Of a DNA stretch of 33,937 nt, positions 12,701 through 25,600 are shown piece after piece (position 1 is the stretch's first letter; each line of letters starts with the position of its first letter). The position numbers and the translations under genes were made by a program. The DNA lies in assembly GCF_000485595.1 (NCBI RefSeq), contig NW_014577285.1, positions 27,192 through 61,128 on the forward strand, read 5' to 3'. The notes under the pieces are model-generated. The model was not told the DNA's origin, searched no databases, and saw only the letters and a list, made by a program, of their open reading frames with translations. This DNA is from Priapulus caudatus. Taxonomy: Eukaryota > Priapulida > Priapulimorpha > Priapulimorphida > Priapulidae.

Positions 12701-15700
12701 ACAAAGCCGACTGCAGATAGAATTTATAAAAGTGTTTTTAAAGTCACCTTGCAACTGGCCGAAACAGTGGTCCAAGCAGGCCTGGACGTGTCCCGCTTCT
12801 CCACCACGTAGTGTGTAACACGGCTGCCTCCGTCTGTCTTGGGTGGCTTCCATGACAGTGTGCAATTATTCTTGCCCACGTCGAAGATGTTCATTGGTCC
12901 GGTAGGCCTGCCAGGTGGAGCTGTAACACACAAGATAATTCGGAGTTAGTAATAAAACTAAGATAAGCCATATACACAATACAAGCCATAGTCAGTTATT
13001 TCTATATCTGATCAAAGTACTGGTGAACGTTGGTACAAATCACAAGCCCCTTTAAGATTCACACATATGCATTTCCATACATGCGCATCTTACCTAGAAC
13101 CTTCATGTGGAAGGCCGCGTCGCATTTGCCACTGTCGTTCTCAATAACAACCTTGTAGTGGCCATCATCTTCCCTGTTTGCATCCTTGAACGTGATATTA
13201 GCGAAGTCGTCGAACGGCACTACCTTGACACTGTCGTTCTCCTGTAATACGTGCCGAAAATATCAATACTGCTTGTTTACGCTATTGCACACAGTTGTAA
13301 GCCGGAGGACGATTTAGGTAACATAACTTAGTTTCCTCATTGGTAAACGCTAGATAACGGAAAATTGTACTTACGGGTACTTCCTTGCCATCCTTGAAGA
13401 GACGGACTGTGAAAGGCCCATCGCCCGAGAAGTTAACGCGCACTTTGTGGGTGTCTCCCTCTGGTACCAACTGATCATCTGGCTCTGACCCCAGTCTTGG
13501 TGGAGCTTAATCATAAAGAGAGTGAGAATGTAAGAAACAGATTCTATGGGCCGTAGACTATCAGTGATAGCATGCAAACGCGGAGAAACTTGATATCTGC
13601 ACAGGCAAATCTCCAATTGATAGACGATGAAGGCAAAATTCTAACAGGATTTAATGCAGTTGACCGCTAATTTGTTGTCTAGTTGACGTTTCTGTATCGT
13701 TATAGCCTGTGTAATTTCTGGACGCCCATTAATGTGAATTAAGCTTGCAGGACAAAAAGCGAAAGACTCCTTGCAGGTATTCCTTGGTACTCACCCTGGA
13801 CGGTGAACTTGCAGCTTGTGGTGTCACTGCCACTATCATTCTTGCACACACAGGTGTACTCGGCGGTGTCATCTTCAGTGACATTGGGGATGGTGAAATG
13901 GAAGACGCCATTTTCCTCTTTGAGGATAACTCGTACGCCAGTGAATACTTCAACTCCATCTCTGAACCTGAGCGAAAACACGGGGAGAGAGCGTAGTAAG
14001 TCAGCCATCAGGTCATAATAATACATACATTCATTGATTGAGTGATACGCCTTTAGAAGCTAATGAGCTTCAGAACTATATAAGTAAAGAATATGATGAA
14101 TATGTCTTGTTATTCATGATAAGCTATGGAGCTTTTATCTAAACCTGGGCAGCGTGATGTCATATACTGGTGAATATAGGTTTGATATAGAGTAGATGTG
14201 TGTTGTACGTGGATCTTTGCTTATTCTGTTTACGTGATGGTGACAAGCTAGTGGCAATACTCTTCAACTAAAATGTACCTTCTTTTCAGATAACCATATC
14301 TTACAAAGGAACGTTCTATTTACCATCTAGCCTTGGGTGTGGGTTTGCCCACAGCCTCGCAGGTCAAGGTGACTTCCTTTCCGGTGGGACTGCTTGAGTT
14401 GATTAACTTACGGACAAACTCCGGTTTGGCTTGCGCTGCGATACAGGAGATTTTTCGTTAGAGAAATCGCACGAATGTTCCACCGCGGCTCGCAAAGCAT
14501 TTAAGAAAATATCCAATTAAAATATTGTCCCATGATTAATACCATTAATAGTGATGCCGATCGATAGGGTTCTCACCATTGTCTTTGATGAGGATTGGCG
14601 CAGTAGCATAGCTAGGCTCGCTCTCTCCGGCCGCGTTGACAGCGATCACGCGGAACTCGAACTCGCCTCCCTCGTGGAGGCCGGTGACCATGAAGCAAGG
14701 ATCGATACACGAGTAGTCGTTCATCTTTGTCCAGTTGGTGCTGTTGCGCGGACGGCCCTGGACGATATAGCCTGATCGAAAGAAATACACGGGTTTAGAA
14801 TATGATAGATATAAACAACTATATTTGGTTGCGTAGATCAAGTTTTGTCGTAAATAGGTTGATAGACAAAGATTGAGCCGAGGCATAATTGTCTGACGGT
14901 TGGTATCGATTTAGTGATTAAGACGTTCAACTTTAAATGATATTCTAATAAAAATTGTTCTAGTGGAAAAGTGTGATAACTACGTACTTGTAATTGGTGA
15001 ACCGCCATCGTTCCTCGGTGGATCCCACGTGAGTTCACAGAAGGTCTTTCCAATCTTTCCAGTCTGCGGCATACCCGGGCTTGATGCCAGTTCTAAATAA
15101 GAAGAAAGACGATTTCATCAGCTTGGCTACGTGATAACTATTATAATTAAATTTAACATAAATTAAAACGGAAATTTCTTTCTCATGATAATGTCTTGCA
15201 TTGATTTAACCAGTAGATATAGTTTTCCCAGTGTTCCTCTAATACGAAATGCGTAGTGCTGGGAACCATCTCTAGATATTTAATTTTGCTTACTTGGTTT
15301 GGGTCTGAGCTTGATTGATGGTGACGTGTGGCTTGGCTTGCCGAGGCCAGCTGCATTCTTTGCCACGACTCTGAACTCATATTCCTTGCCCTTTTGGAGG
15401 TTGGGTACTAAAATATAAATAAACGTGTTTATGTTTCTTTTTCTTTTTGTTGGAACAACGCCTTATGCATACCGAATTCCTTTGTGTGTATTTTACTGCA
15501 TTAAAATATAGTTTTAACAATGTAAGATACATCTCTCCTTTTAGTTCAATATCTAGTTTGCTCTTCGGTTACATTACGTTTATTCGCAGCAGTATTGCGA
15601 CACGTACTTATGGTGCGAGTCTCCTTAACTGGCACTGGCGTAGCAGTGTGCCAGTCCTTGTCTCCTAATTCCCGGCACTCAACAATGAAGCCATCCAGCT

Positions 15701-17619
15701 TTTCTCCGCCATCACTGGCAGGTCTGGTCCAGGCCAGTTCGACCATATCTGAGTCGTAGTCCTCGATAGTTGGAGAGCCCGGTTGTCCGGGAGGATCTGA
15801 AGGTACGACATACCAGTATAAGCGTGCATACAGAGCGCCTTCGCGTAGGAACGCGTTTTCAACCATTGAACATCAAACGGTATTGAGACAACGCGTGGGT
15901 TTCTATGATGTTCTCTTCATCAGAACTACCAGACCTGTCTCAGATATTTGCATGCTGCAGTATAGCACGGCTAGTTTCTTACCAAAGTCGTGCTTGGCTG
16001 TGATCGGTTTGTCATTATACAACGGGATGGATTTTCCGTGCTCATTCTCAGCAACCACACGGAAGTTGTATTTGTGTCCTTCCTGTAGTCCCATTACGGT
16101 GTACTCGGGCTGCCTGCAGAATGCGGTCACCTTATCCCATTTGCCTGTGGACAATAATGGTTCTATATAATCGATACAATTTCTAGATGTACACATTTGC
16201 CCAACATCTTTACACATGATCACAATGAGTTTACTGAGTGTTTATGCATGCTTATATTAAACTCACTACAGACGATCCCAATAGACTCATTTAAACGATA
16301 ACAGTAGAGAGCTTGAGCAATTTATTATTCGTGTCATTTTAGCACAATTTTAGGAGCAATTTTACGTTAGGTTTAATGTTACTGTGTTGGCATATATTAT
16401 CAACGTGTTGAGTCGGAATGCTCTGCTCCTGATCGACTAAACCGAGAGAAGTTCTTTATGTATATTGTTGTGATTTTTCTCTACCTGTTGCAACATCCTG
16501 CTTTTCAATGCTGTAGTTGCTCACTGGAGAACCACCGTCATCCTCTGGCACCTTCCAGGACAGCTTGCAAGACTCTGGCGTTACGCCTGATGCCTCCAAT
16601 GGACCACCTGGTTTCACTGGCACATCTATAAAAGCGATGGCAAAATAACAATTAATTAGCAGCGATATCTTAATAGGTAATTAATAACTAAGAAACTTTC
16701 AGTCAGAGCTGATCAGCACGAGATGCTTGATTGCATTACAGAGAATTGAGATTCCGAAGAAAAAATAATAGCAGGTAATTTAGCTAACATGTATTCTCCT
16801 GTTATCATTCACACAATAGTTTCACGTTCATCATAAAAGCTAACTTACCGATAACTGTAAGATGGACTAGACCGGAATCAGCCCCGAAGTCATTCTTCAA
16901 TGTCACCCTGTACTGGCCAGAGTCTCCCCTCTTCGCCCCTCTACAGTTGAAGATGGACACTCCAGGTTCATTGTCAAACGTGATTCGCTTGTCCTGGGCA
17001 ATTCCTTCGCCGTCCTACGAATTGAACAGAGATAATCATCGTGAATGTCAATTGCAGGTTACGTGACTGATAGTATACAGTACGCGACTATCAATTCATT
17101 ACTTTTGCAAACATTCCATTAGAATTCTCACAACTAAGAACACAACTACGTGCACATTGGCAAATATAATACTGACAATAAATGTGGCTATTCTTATCCC
17201 AAGCGAGGCCCTTCACCATTATTTAAATTCCACAGCGTCCCCACACTTATGGTAGAATCTTACCTTCACCCAGTCTGCAACTGGTACTGGGAATCCCTTG
17301 TACGGGATATTTATCTTGAATGGGTCTCCTGCCTTTACAACGAGATCACGTGGCAGCAAGGACAAGTCAATTCTTGGTGCGGCTGAAAGTAATTCAATTT
17401 GATTTATATTAATTATGTTTTATTATTTTGATGTTTGATTTTATATTATGATTAATTATGTATACACTGCATTGTCTATGGAGGTAACCAGACTGAGAAG
17501 ATATTCGGTGATAGTATGTTCTAAGAGTTCTAAGAAGAGCCAGACCCCGTGTATTCTTCTCCCCTGTACGGTGTCTTACAATTTTCTATACGTTTATCAT
17601 TTCATTATGTATATTTTTA

Positions 17620-17666
<47 letters not shown>

Positions 17667-20600
17667 CTATCATCGAGCTGCGCTAACCTAACAAAATTTA
17701 TGGAGCTATCAAGCAGCTCTGTGAGGCAAATTATTCCCATCCCATAAATCTAAACAGAGGAACAAATTTGACTAAGGTAAAACTAGAGGGTTTATTGAGG
17801 TACATAGTGGATACCGTATGTCACAGGAACACCTATACTGGTTTTTAACCCTTACAGCAATGTCACACAGCTGTACTTTACACTTAAAGCAATGCGATGG
17901 GTTCGACATCGGGAGTGTACCTGGAGGTTCCCTGGCCATGAGAGCCTGGGATGCATCGCTCCATTTGCCGGGACCGGCATCGTTAACGGCACGAACTCTG
18001 AACTCGTATTCCTTGCCTGGGACGAGACCTGGCACTGTACAGCTGGTAAGCACGACCTGCAGTTGCAACCCATGCGATTCATTAGGCGATTTCACGCAGG
18101 TAAAACACTTTCCTCCTGTTGACGTGTCACGTAATACAGATCTGCAACCTATAGGATATGGACTGTGGTATTGCTGGCAACAATTCTTAGAATGATGTTG
18201 ATCACCACATGCCCAGTGATTAAGCGATCGAACAGCATACAGTGTGTTAGGGCATAATCTCGAAATTTGTGGACAAACCTGGCTTAGTAATGCCTTGCCC
18301 CAGCGTGGTTCGCCCTTCTCGCGCTTCTCCACAATGTATCCCCTCACTGGCTTGCCACCATCCTTTACTGGTGGATCCCAGTTAAGGTTGATAGAGCTAT
18401 CCGTGTGATTGGTGGCCTCAGGCTGACTTGGTGCTCCGGGAGTCTCTACAAACGTTAAAAATCATTGATATTAATTAATATACGTAAGTTCAGTAATTAC
18501 ACGAGCATGGCTGGAATATGTATCATATAATATAAAAATATTATATCCTAATAATAGATAATAATAGATAACAGATTTATAATAAGACACCCAAACAAAT
18601 TATATAAATAAATAAATAAATAAATAAATATATATATATATATATATAATCTATACAATATAACGGTACAATGCATCCGACTTTCAGCACTTTATTGTAA
18701 TTGATTGTTCTTGCTTAAACGCGCAAACGTCCACCTGCTGACAATATAAAAAAAGCCACGACTATTGCTCGCACACTGCTCTGCTATTATTCGCATTTAC
18801 CACAAGCACTTTCACACTCACCGTAGGGCGGTCTGGCGACGATCGGCTCCATTGTCTCCAGTGGCTCAGAGACGCCGTACTGGTTCTCTGCGCAGACGCG
18901 GAACTCGTAAGCCTTGCCTTCCTCCAGGTTACGCACCCGACAGGACGTTCCGGGGACGAAACTGCTCACCTTCACCCAGCGGTTGCTGTTCGGCTCTTTC
19001 TTCTCGACGATGTAGTTTGAAACATCGCTACCGCCGTCATCTTTGGGTGCGCCCCAGGTCAAGGTCAGACTGTCTCCTTCAATGTCGTGCCCCTCTAGTG
19101 GACCCTTAGGTGGTGTGGGTGGTGCTGCGCGAATAGGGTCGAACATTGTAATGCTGTTAAACGCACATACACACGCACACAAATTTATTATTGCAAATAC
19201 AAATTTGTAATAAAACTGTTGTAAGTAAGAAAAATGAAAAACACATGGGCCATGAATCATATTCCACGAGCTAATAGGTATATATAGGTATATATATATA
19301 TAATAGAATAAACGGTAAGCGCTTACAGAGCACGGTGACGTTGACGTGGACAGTGTCAGAGCCGGATGGGTTGCGTAGTGTCAACGTGTAATGACCGGAG
19401 TCATCCCTGTTGGCTTGCTTCGTCTTCAGGATCGCAAACTCCTCGGTCTGCTCGCCGAAGATGCGCTCATTGTCCGGCGTGATTACCGCGCCGGCGTTCT
19501 CCCACGTGGCGCCGGGAACGGGCCAACCCTTGTACGGGATCTTGATCTCGAAGTCTTCGCCGTGCTTGACGACGATGTCCTTCACCTTGCCGACGTCGAT
19601 GTGCGGCTTGGCGGGCTGATTGAGGGCGACGATCGGGTCCGTAGGTTTGCTCGGTTCGCCGTCACCTTCCTCGTTGATGGCTCTCACGCGGAACTGGTAC
19701 GTTTCGCCTTCTTCGAGACCCTTCACCTTGCCAGAGGTATCCTAAAGCATAGAGCGCAGCGGGTAATGAACATCGTCTAGGCGTGTGTTAACTGTGTGCT
19801 GAGCGGCGCGCGAAGACAACAATAGCCACGTATAGATGGCGGCACCGTGCATTGCGCACAGTCCTATACCTTAGCAGGGATTCTGGTAGCAGCTTCCCAT
19901 TCTCCATCTCCCTTCTTTTTCTCAATGATGTAACCGGTGATAGGTTTGCCTCCGTCGTTCTTGGGCTTCTCCCATGAGAGGTCCGCGGAGTTTCTGGTGA
20001 TGTCGTCCACAGTAACTGTACCCGGTGGGTCAGGTGTGGCTAGGGAAGAACGTGAGAGAGAGATTGCTGACAAGATGTTTTAAAATGTTGAAAAGCAATA
20101 TTACATATGATCAAGAGCAGATAACTGACTAATAATAGCAATGACGGTGACAGTCATGATAATGATGATGATGATGACGACGATGATAACTAAAATGCAT
20201 CCGATTTTTTTCTATATGCAATGAACATTTTGCAAGGCTGATTTTTAATGTGAAATATTGCTTTGAGTACAAACAAGTGGTATTACTGTTAACGCTGTCA
20301 TTAAATATCTGCTGTAATGCTGTATCAATCGCCATACGTTATGGCTATGGCCACAACAATCGGTGTACACGTACAAATAGGTTCCTTGGCCACCTGTGGC
20401 TGCGACACCTGGCTAGGTTCTCCAGGACCCGCGGCATTCACAGCCATCACACGGAACTCGTATGTCTGTCCTTCAGTAAGTCCTGTAGCAGCGAAGTTGG
20501 TGGTCGGCACAGGTGTCATGTTGCACTTTGTCCACACATTTCCACCCTTGTTTCGCCTCTCAATCATGTAACCTGTAAATATTAATTGTGATTATATTAA

Positions 20601-22435
20601 AATGAGTAGCAAAAATAATATAAAATATATATCTATACATTGTAATATATGTGTGATAATAAATAGTATAATATAATAATATAGATAATAAATAATAAAT
20701 ATTTTAATGACGTGTTTTTCTGTTTTATTTAGTTATATGTCTGTAACGAGTTCGCCGTAAAATGACAAACATGCCGCTCTGATTGTTTTGTCAAATCGTT
20801 ACCTGCAATTGGATTTCCACCATCGCTGTCTGGCTTCTTCCAGTCAAGACTGATGGAGTATGCGTGGTACTCTGTAATCGCCGGCTGGCTCGGAGCACCA
20901 GGTGCATCTGTGCAAACATACATACAATTAGATGACGTGCGGCGGATACGACGGATTTGCTCACGTACGACCACTATTATCAAATAACCGTTTTCGTTAT
21001 AAATAGAAATTGCACGCAGACGAGCTTTCCATGTGACACACATCGATACGCGGCGAAAGTGCGTACGTGTAATGTATGTGTTTGATGCGATAAAATGGCT
21101 GCGATGATAATGCTTACCGTACGCGTTCTTATGCTGAATGAATTTGCTCTCGACAGGCTCGGAGGTGCCGTACACATTCTCGGCTGATACGCGGAACTTA
21201 TATTTCTTGCCCTCCTCCAGATTCTTGACGGTGAATTTCGTATCAGAGGGAGAGCCAGGAACGCGAATCCACGTCTCCGAACCCTCAATGCACTTCTCAA
21301 CCATGTAGCCTGCGAAACGAAAATCACCGTGAAAGTTACTCGATCCTCTGAGATTCTGTATGTCTTCGGATAGACTGAAGGTCGCATTATGATGCTAGAT
21401 CGAGGTGTTGTGAGCTTGCAAAATTAATGGTGCGTAGCCATATTAGAGGTATTGTAATTGTACGTACCTGTAATCTCAGCTCCTCCATCGTCGGTTGGCT
21501 TCTGCCACGTCAATGTCACAGAGTCATTTGTCATATCAATAGGTGTTACTGGGCCCCTCGGTGCGCTCGGCTTGTCTATAATGTAGGCAATGCAGAAGCA
21601 CAACACGTTATACCACGAATATAGGCCATATTTAGGACATTTGAAACACTTGGTGTGCGGGTTATATACTTTCTCCTAAAATATTGCTGTAGAATTAATA
21701 ACTGCTTGCAGCATTTTTTTTTTTACCGAATGTATATACAAAGCAGAAGCATGGGAAACTAAATTCCACAGAGCTTACTTGTACCCTATAAGGTTTAAAT
21801 CGCGACGGAATCAATGAGATTGAGCCGGATGCCGCGACTGCTATGTCTGCGCGTTGTCACCACGCGTGACACACCCACCCAGCACGATGACTTTGATGTC
21901 ACCGGTGTCCTCGCCAAACTCGTTCTTCAGTTTGATCGTGTAGTCGCCTGTGTCGTCGCGTACGCAACGTGGGATGTGCAGCTTCGCATCGTCGTCGTCG
22001 TTGTCCATCTTCACGTGGAAGCCCTCGTTAATTGGCTTGCCATCCTTCAACCACTCGACCTCGGGCGGGGGTCCGCCAGAGATGGGCACGTCGATATCGA
22101 GAGGCTCGCCTGCACGCACACGGATCTCCTTCGGTACGCCATCCATCCAGCATCTGGGCTTTTCTGCATGGATACAATAGTGAAATGTGATGAATGGCGA
22201 TATGTTAAAACGATCAACGCCTACCATGGGTTTACTTACTCTCAACGTTATTCTTCCAATTATTTTATTTATTACTTTTATAATCAAATAGTTTTTATAA
22301 ATAAATATATATAAATAAATAAATACAATAAAATAAATATGCGAATTAATAATATATATAATATATATATATATACGTATATATATATAAAATATGAATC
22401 TAGAAATAATATGTGTGTGTGTAAAAGCGTGCAGT

Positions 22436-22486
<51 letters not shown>

Positions 22487-22579
22487 TGGTGTGTTGTTTG
22501 CTGTGTGTGTGTGTGTGTGAGTTGTGTGTGTGCTGTGTGTGTGTGTGTTGTGTGGTGTGTGTGTGTGTGTTTGAGTATC

Positions 22580-22663
<84 letters not shown>

Positions 22664-25600
22664 TTGTGTGCATGTGTGTGTGTATGTGTGTGTGTGTGCG
22701 TGCATGCGTGCGTGCGCGTGTGCGTGTGCATGCGTGCGTGTGTTTTATGGCATTAGAGTGTTCGACCCTGTTCGAGTGCGGCATCATCCACACCACGTAA
22801 GGTACACTAGAAGGGCCACTTCATTGAAGGTGACAGGCTTACCTTGACGCGGGGCACATCCAAGGATTATGGCAGTAGCGATGTTTAAAACTACATCGCT
22901 GAAAAGAAGTGCATGCGTGCGTACATTTGTTTCATATTAACGGAGGGACATGCCAACTTTTTAACCAACCTTTCATTGGCCTGGCTCTGTGCATCTTTGA
23001 TGGTGGACTGGGCGCACTGTTGCCAGCTTTGTTCTGGGCAACAACTCTGTACTCATAGTACTTGCCGTCTTTCACCGAGTTGTCAGTATACTCAATTTTC
23101 TGTTTGATGAAAACACGCAATGTGTTATTTTGCGCTTATTTAGATATTTGCCAAATGTTTTAAGAAACATTACTATAATAGTTGACCTTATGTACACGTA
23201 GAAGTTTTAAAGAAACTATCCGTCTATAATCGTAAAAAGGGGCAGGGTGCAAGCTGACCTTGCAAGGTTCTTTGTTGACCTTCATCCAGCGTCCACTAGT
23301 CTTCTCCCTACGTTCAATGTCGTAGCCAGTGATAGGAGAGCCACCATCACTCCGGGGTGGGTCCCACGATAGAGTAATGTGGTCGCGGTCGGAGTCGGTA
23401 ATCTTAGGCTGGCCTGGAGAACTAGAGACATCTGTGAAAAAATAACATTTTTGAAATATTCAAAAACGTATCAAAAAGAAACAAATTCATTCAACGTATA
23501 CCTACATGATATACGCGGTATACAAAGTGTTCAACGTATACAAATTATACATGCACTGGCCAACATTGTGCGCAATGATATATCGGCGCTGCTTACTGAA
23601 TGGGTTCTTCGCCACCATCGGTTTGGTTGTGACAAGTGGCTCAGACTCGCCATGTACGTTCTCAGCAATCACTCTGAACTCGTATTCATGACCTTCCTGT
23701 AGCTTGCCAACATGGTAGCTAGTGCCAGGCACGTAGCTGCACACCGGTACCCAGGTGCCCTTCTTTGCGTCCTTCTTCTCAACCTTGTAGCTGCAAGAAT
23801 GACATTTTCAGGATCAGTTCATGTTTCAGCAAAATTCTGCAGTTTGCGTGGATAGAAATAACTCGAACTGCAAAAAGCAAATGCAATGTTTAAGATCAAT
23901 ACAAATATAGGAGCGTTATACAAATCGTATACGAATGGAAGTTGTATGCTACAGGTATTACCTTTCATTGTTTAGCCTACCGTAACAAAATAAATAAGTA
24001 ATTTTAACGCTTCCTACAATTATATTATTGTGAATTGGCATTTGTATTAGGTCTGTAAATTTAATTTAATCAATATTCTAACGTACTTCAAATCGCTGCC
24101 TCCATCATCCTTTGGGGGTTTCCATTTCAATGTGCAACCTTCAGCGGTGATATCCTCAACATCTAGAGGTCCTTCTGGTGATGCTGGTTTATCTAAAACC
24201 CGAGAAACATTTTTGCAAATTACTGCGCCCAGCATCATACTATCTAAGTACTAGATAAGAAATCTTATACCAATCATAAAATATTTAGCGCAACTACACA
24301 CATTTTCATGAAATGCGCAGTCCATGCCTTAGACGTCTTAAATTTATCATATCCAATATGCTTAAAATTTGTAAACTCCAATATGTTTATTGTAAAGGGG
24401 CTACCGTTAGGTCACCACCCATTAACTGCCTTCATGGCAGATGTAAATAATTTTCGTGTTTAATCGAATCATACTAATTTTATGTAACTGATCTTATTTA
24501 GCACTATCTTACCGAGCACGACCACCTTGCAAGTAGCCTGTGTCCTACCCGACTCGTTGCTCAGTGTCAGAGTATACTCGCCAGTGTCACCACGTCTCGC
24601 GCACTTGTTGTTCAGTATGACGGCCGTGGGCGTGTTTTCGAACTCAACACGGTCGTCTGCGTGTATTTCGCCGCCATCATTGGTCCAATGGACCTCAGGC
24701 ATTGGCTCCCCGACAATAGGAATATCAAGAGAGAACGGCTGGCCAGCCTTGACTCTGATGTCCTTCAGGGCACCAAGGTCAATCCTAGGAGCCACTGCAG
24801 TAAGGAAGTGACACCACACGCGCGTTATTAAAATCATAAAATATGTCGGATTATTACATCACTAATAGTGGATGAAACAATTAATCTACTAATGTTTTGA
24901 GAGATGTAACGATGGTGGTCGTCGCCATCACTCTCTACACAGTCACGGCTATCTGCGACGTTTAATGTACAGTTACAAGAAGGTAAATTTCATTTGCCGC
25001 TGATGTGTATACGTACAATGTCTGGGCTTGGCTCTCTGCTGTCTCGAAGCCTCGCTCGGTTCACCAGGTCCGGCCTTATTCACTGCGATCACTCTAAACT
25101 CATAGTCATGGTCCTCCTCCAGGTTTGGTATAGTGGCATCATGTTTGTCTCCCCTAACCTCCGTGCCCTGCAGAGAAAACGGTAACACGTGATGTGAAAG
25201 CAGTGAAACAAGTTTGTTTCATCGCAAAGCGCTGTACTGTTATATTATCGTATTGTGTATATAGATTATACACTAATAAATATTACTTACGGGTTCCCAT
25301 GTGCCCTTGGCTTTGTCCTTCATTTCGATAACGTACTTTTCTATTGGAGCACCGCCGTCATTTGCTGGTGGTGCCCACTTTATGTCAATGTGATCGATAT
25401 CCCAATCCGTTACTTCAGGTGTACCTGGCTGCCCTGGTTCGTCTGCGCATAATTACATCACATAAATATTATTCGAAAGTGACAAACGACGAATAGACGA
25501 GCATTGTTAGGATTGAGAAATCAGGAATTTTAATTATCTTGTTGAAAAGGCGCTATGTTGTCAAGCGGCGCAATGTTAGGCAACTCTGTTGTCGCGAAAG

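Noticed and set aside
18057-18278. Continuous reading from FnIII 16's first exon through the intron
   Set aside because: The open frame breaks the FnIII fold, while splicing 18279 to 18056 joins both halves in phase with normal motifs.
19391-19780. 129-codon plus-strand open frame
   Set aside because: It lies antisense to the exon that codes FnIII 14 and Ig 7. The minus frame carries clear domain motifs.
21841-22800. Long open frames of His-Thr and Cys-Val repeats on both strands
   Set aside because: They are translations of the TG/CA microsatellite. Only the part at 21879-22163 is a real exon.
23490-23541. 12-bp direct repeat TTCAACGTATAC spaced 40 bp apart
   Set aside because: There are only two copies, with no inverted repeats or other signs of an element between them.
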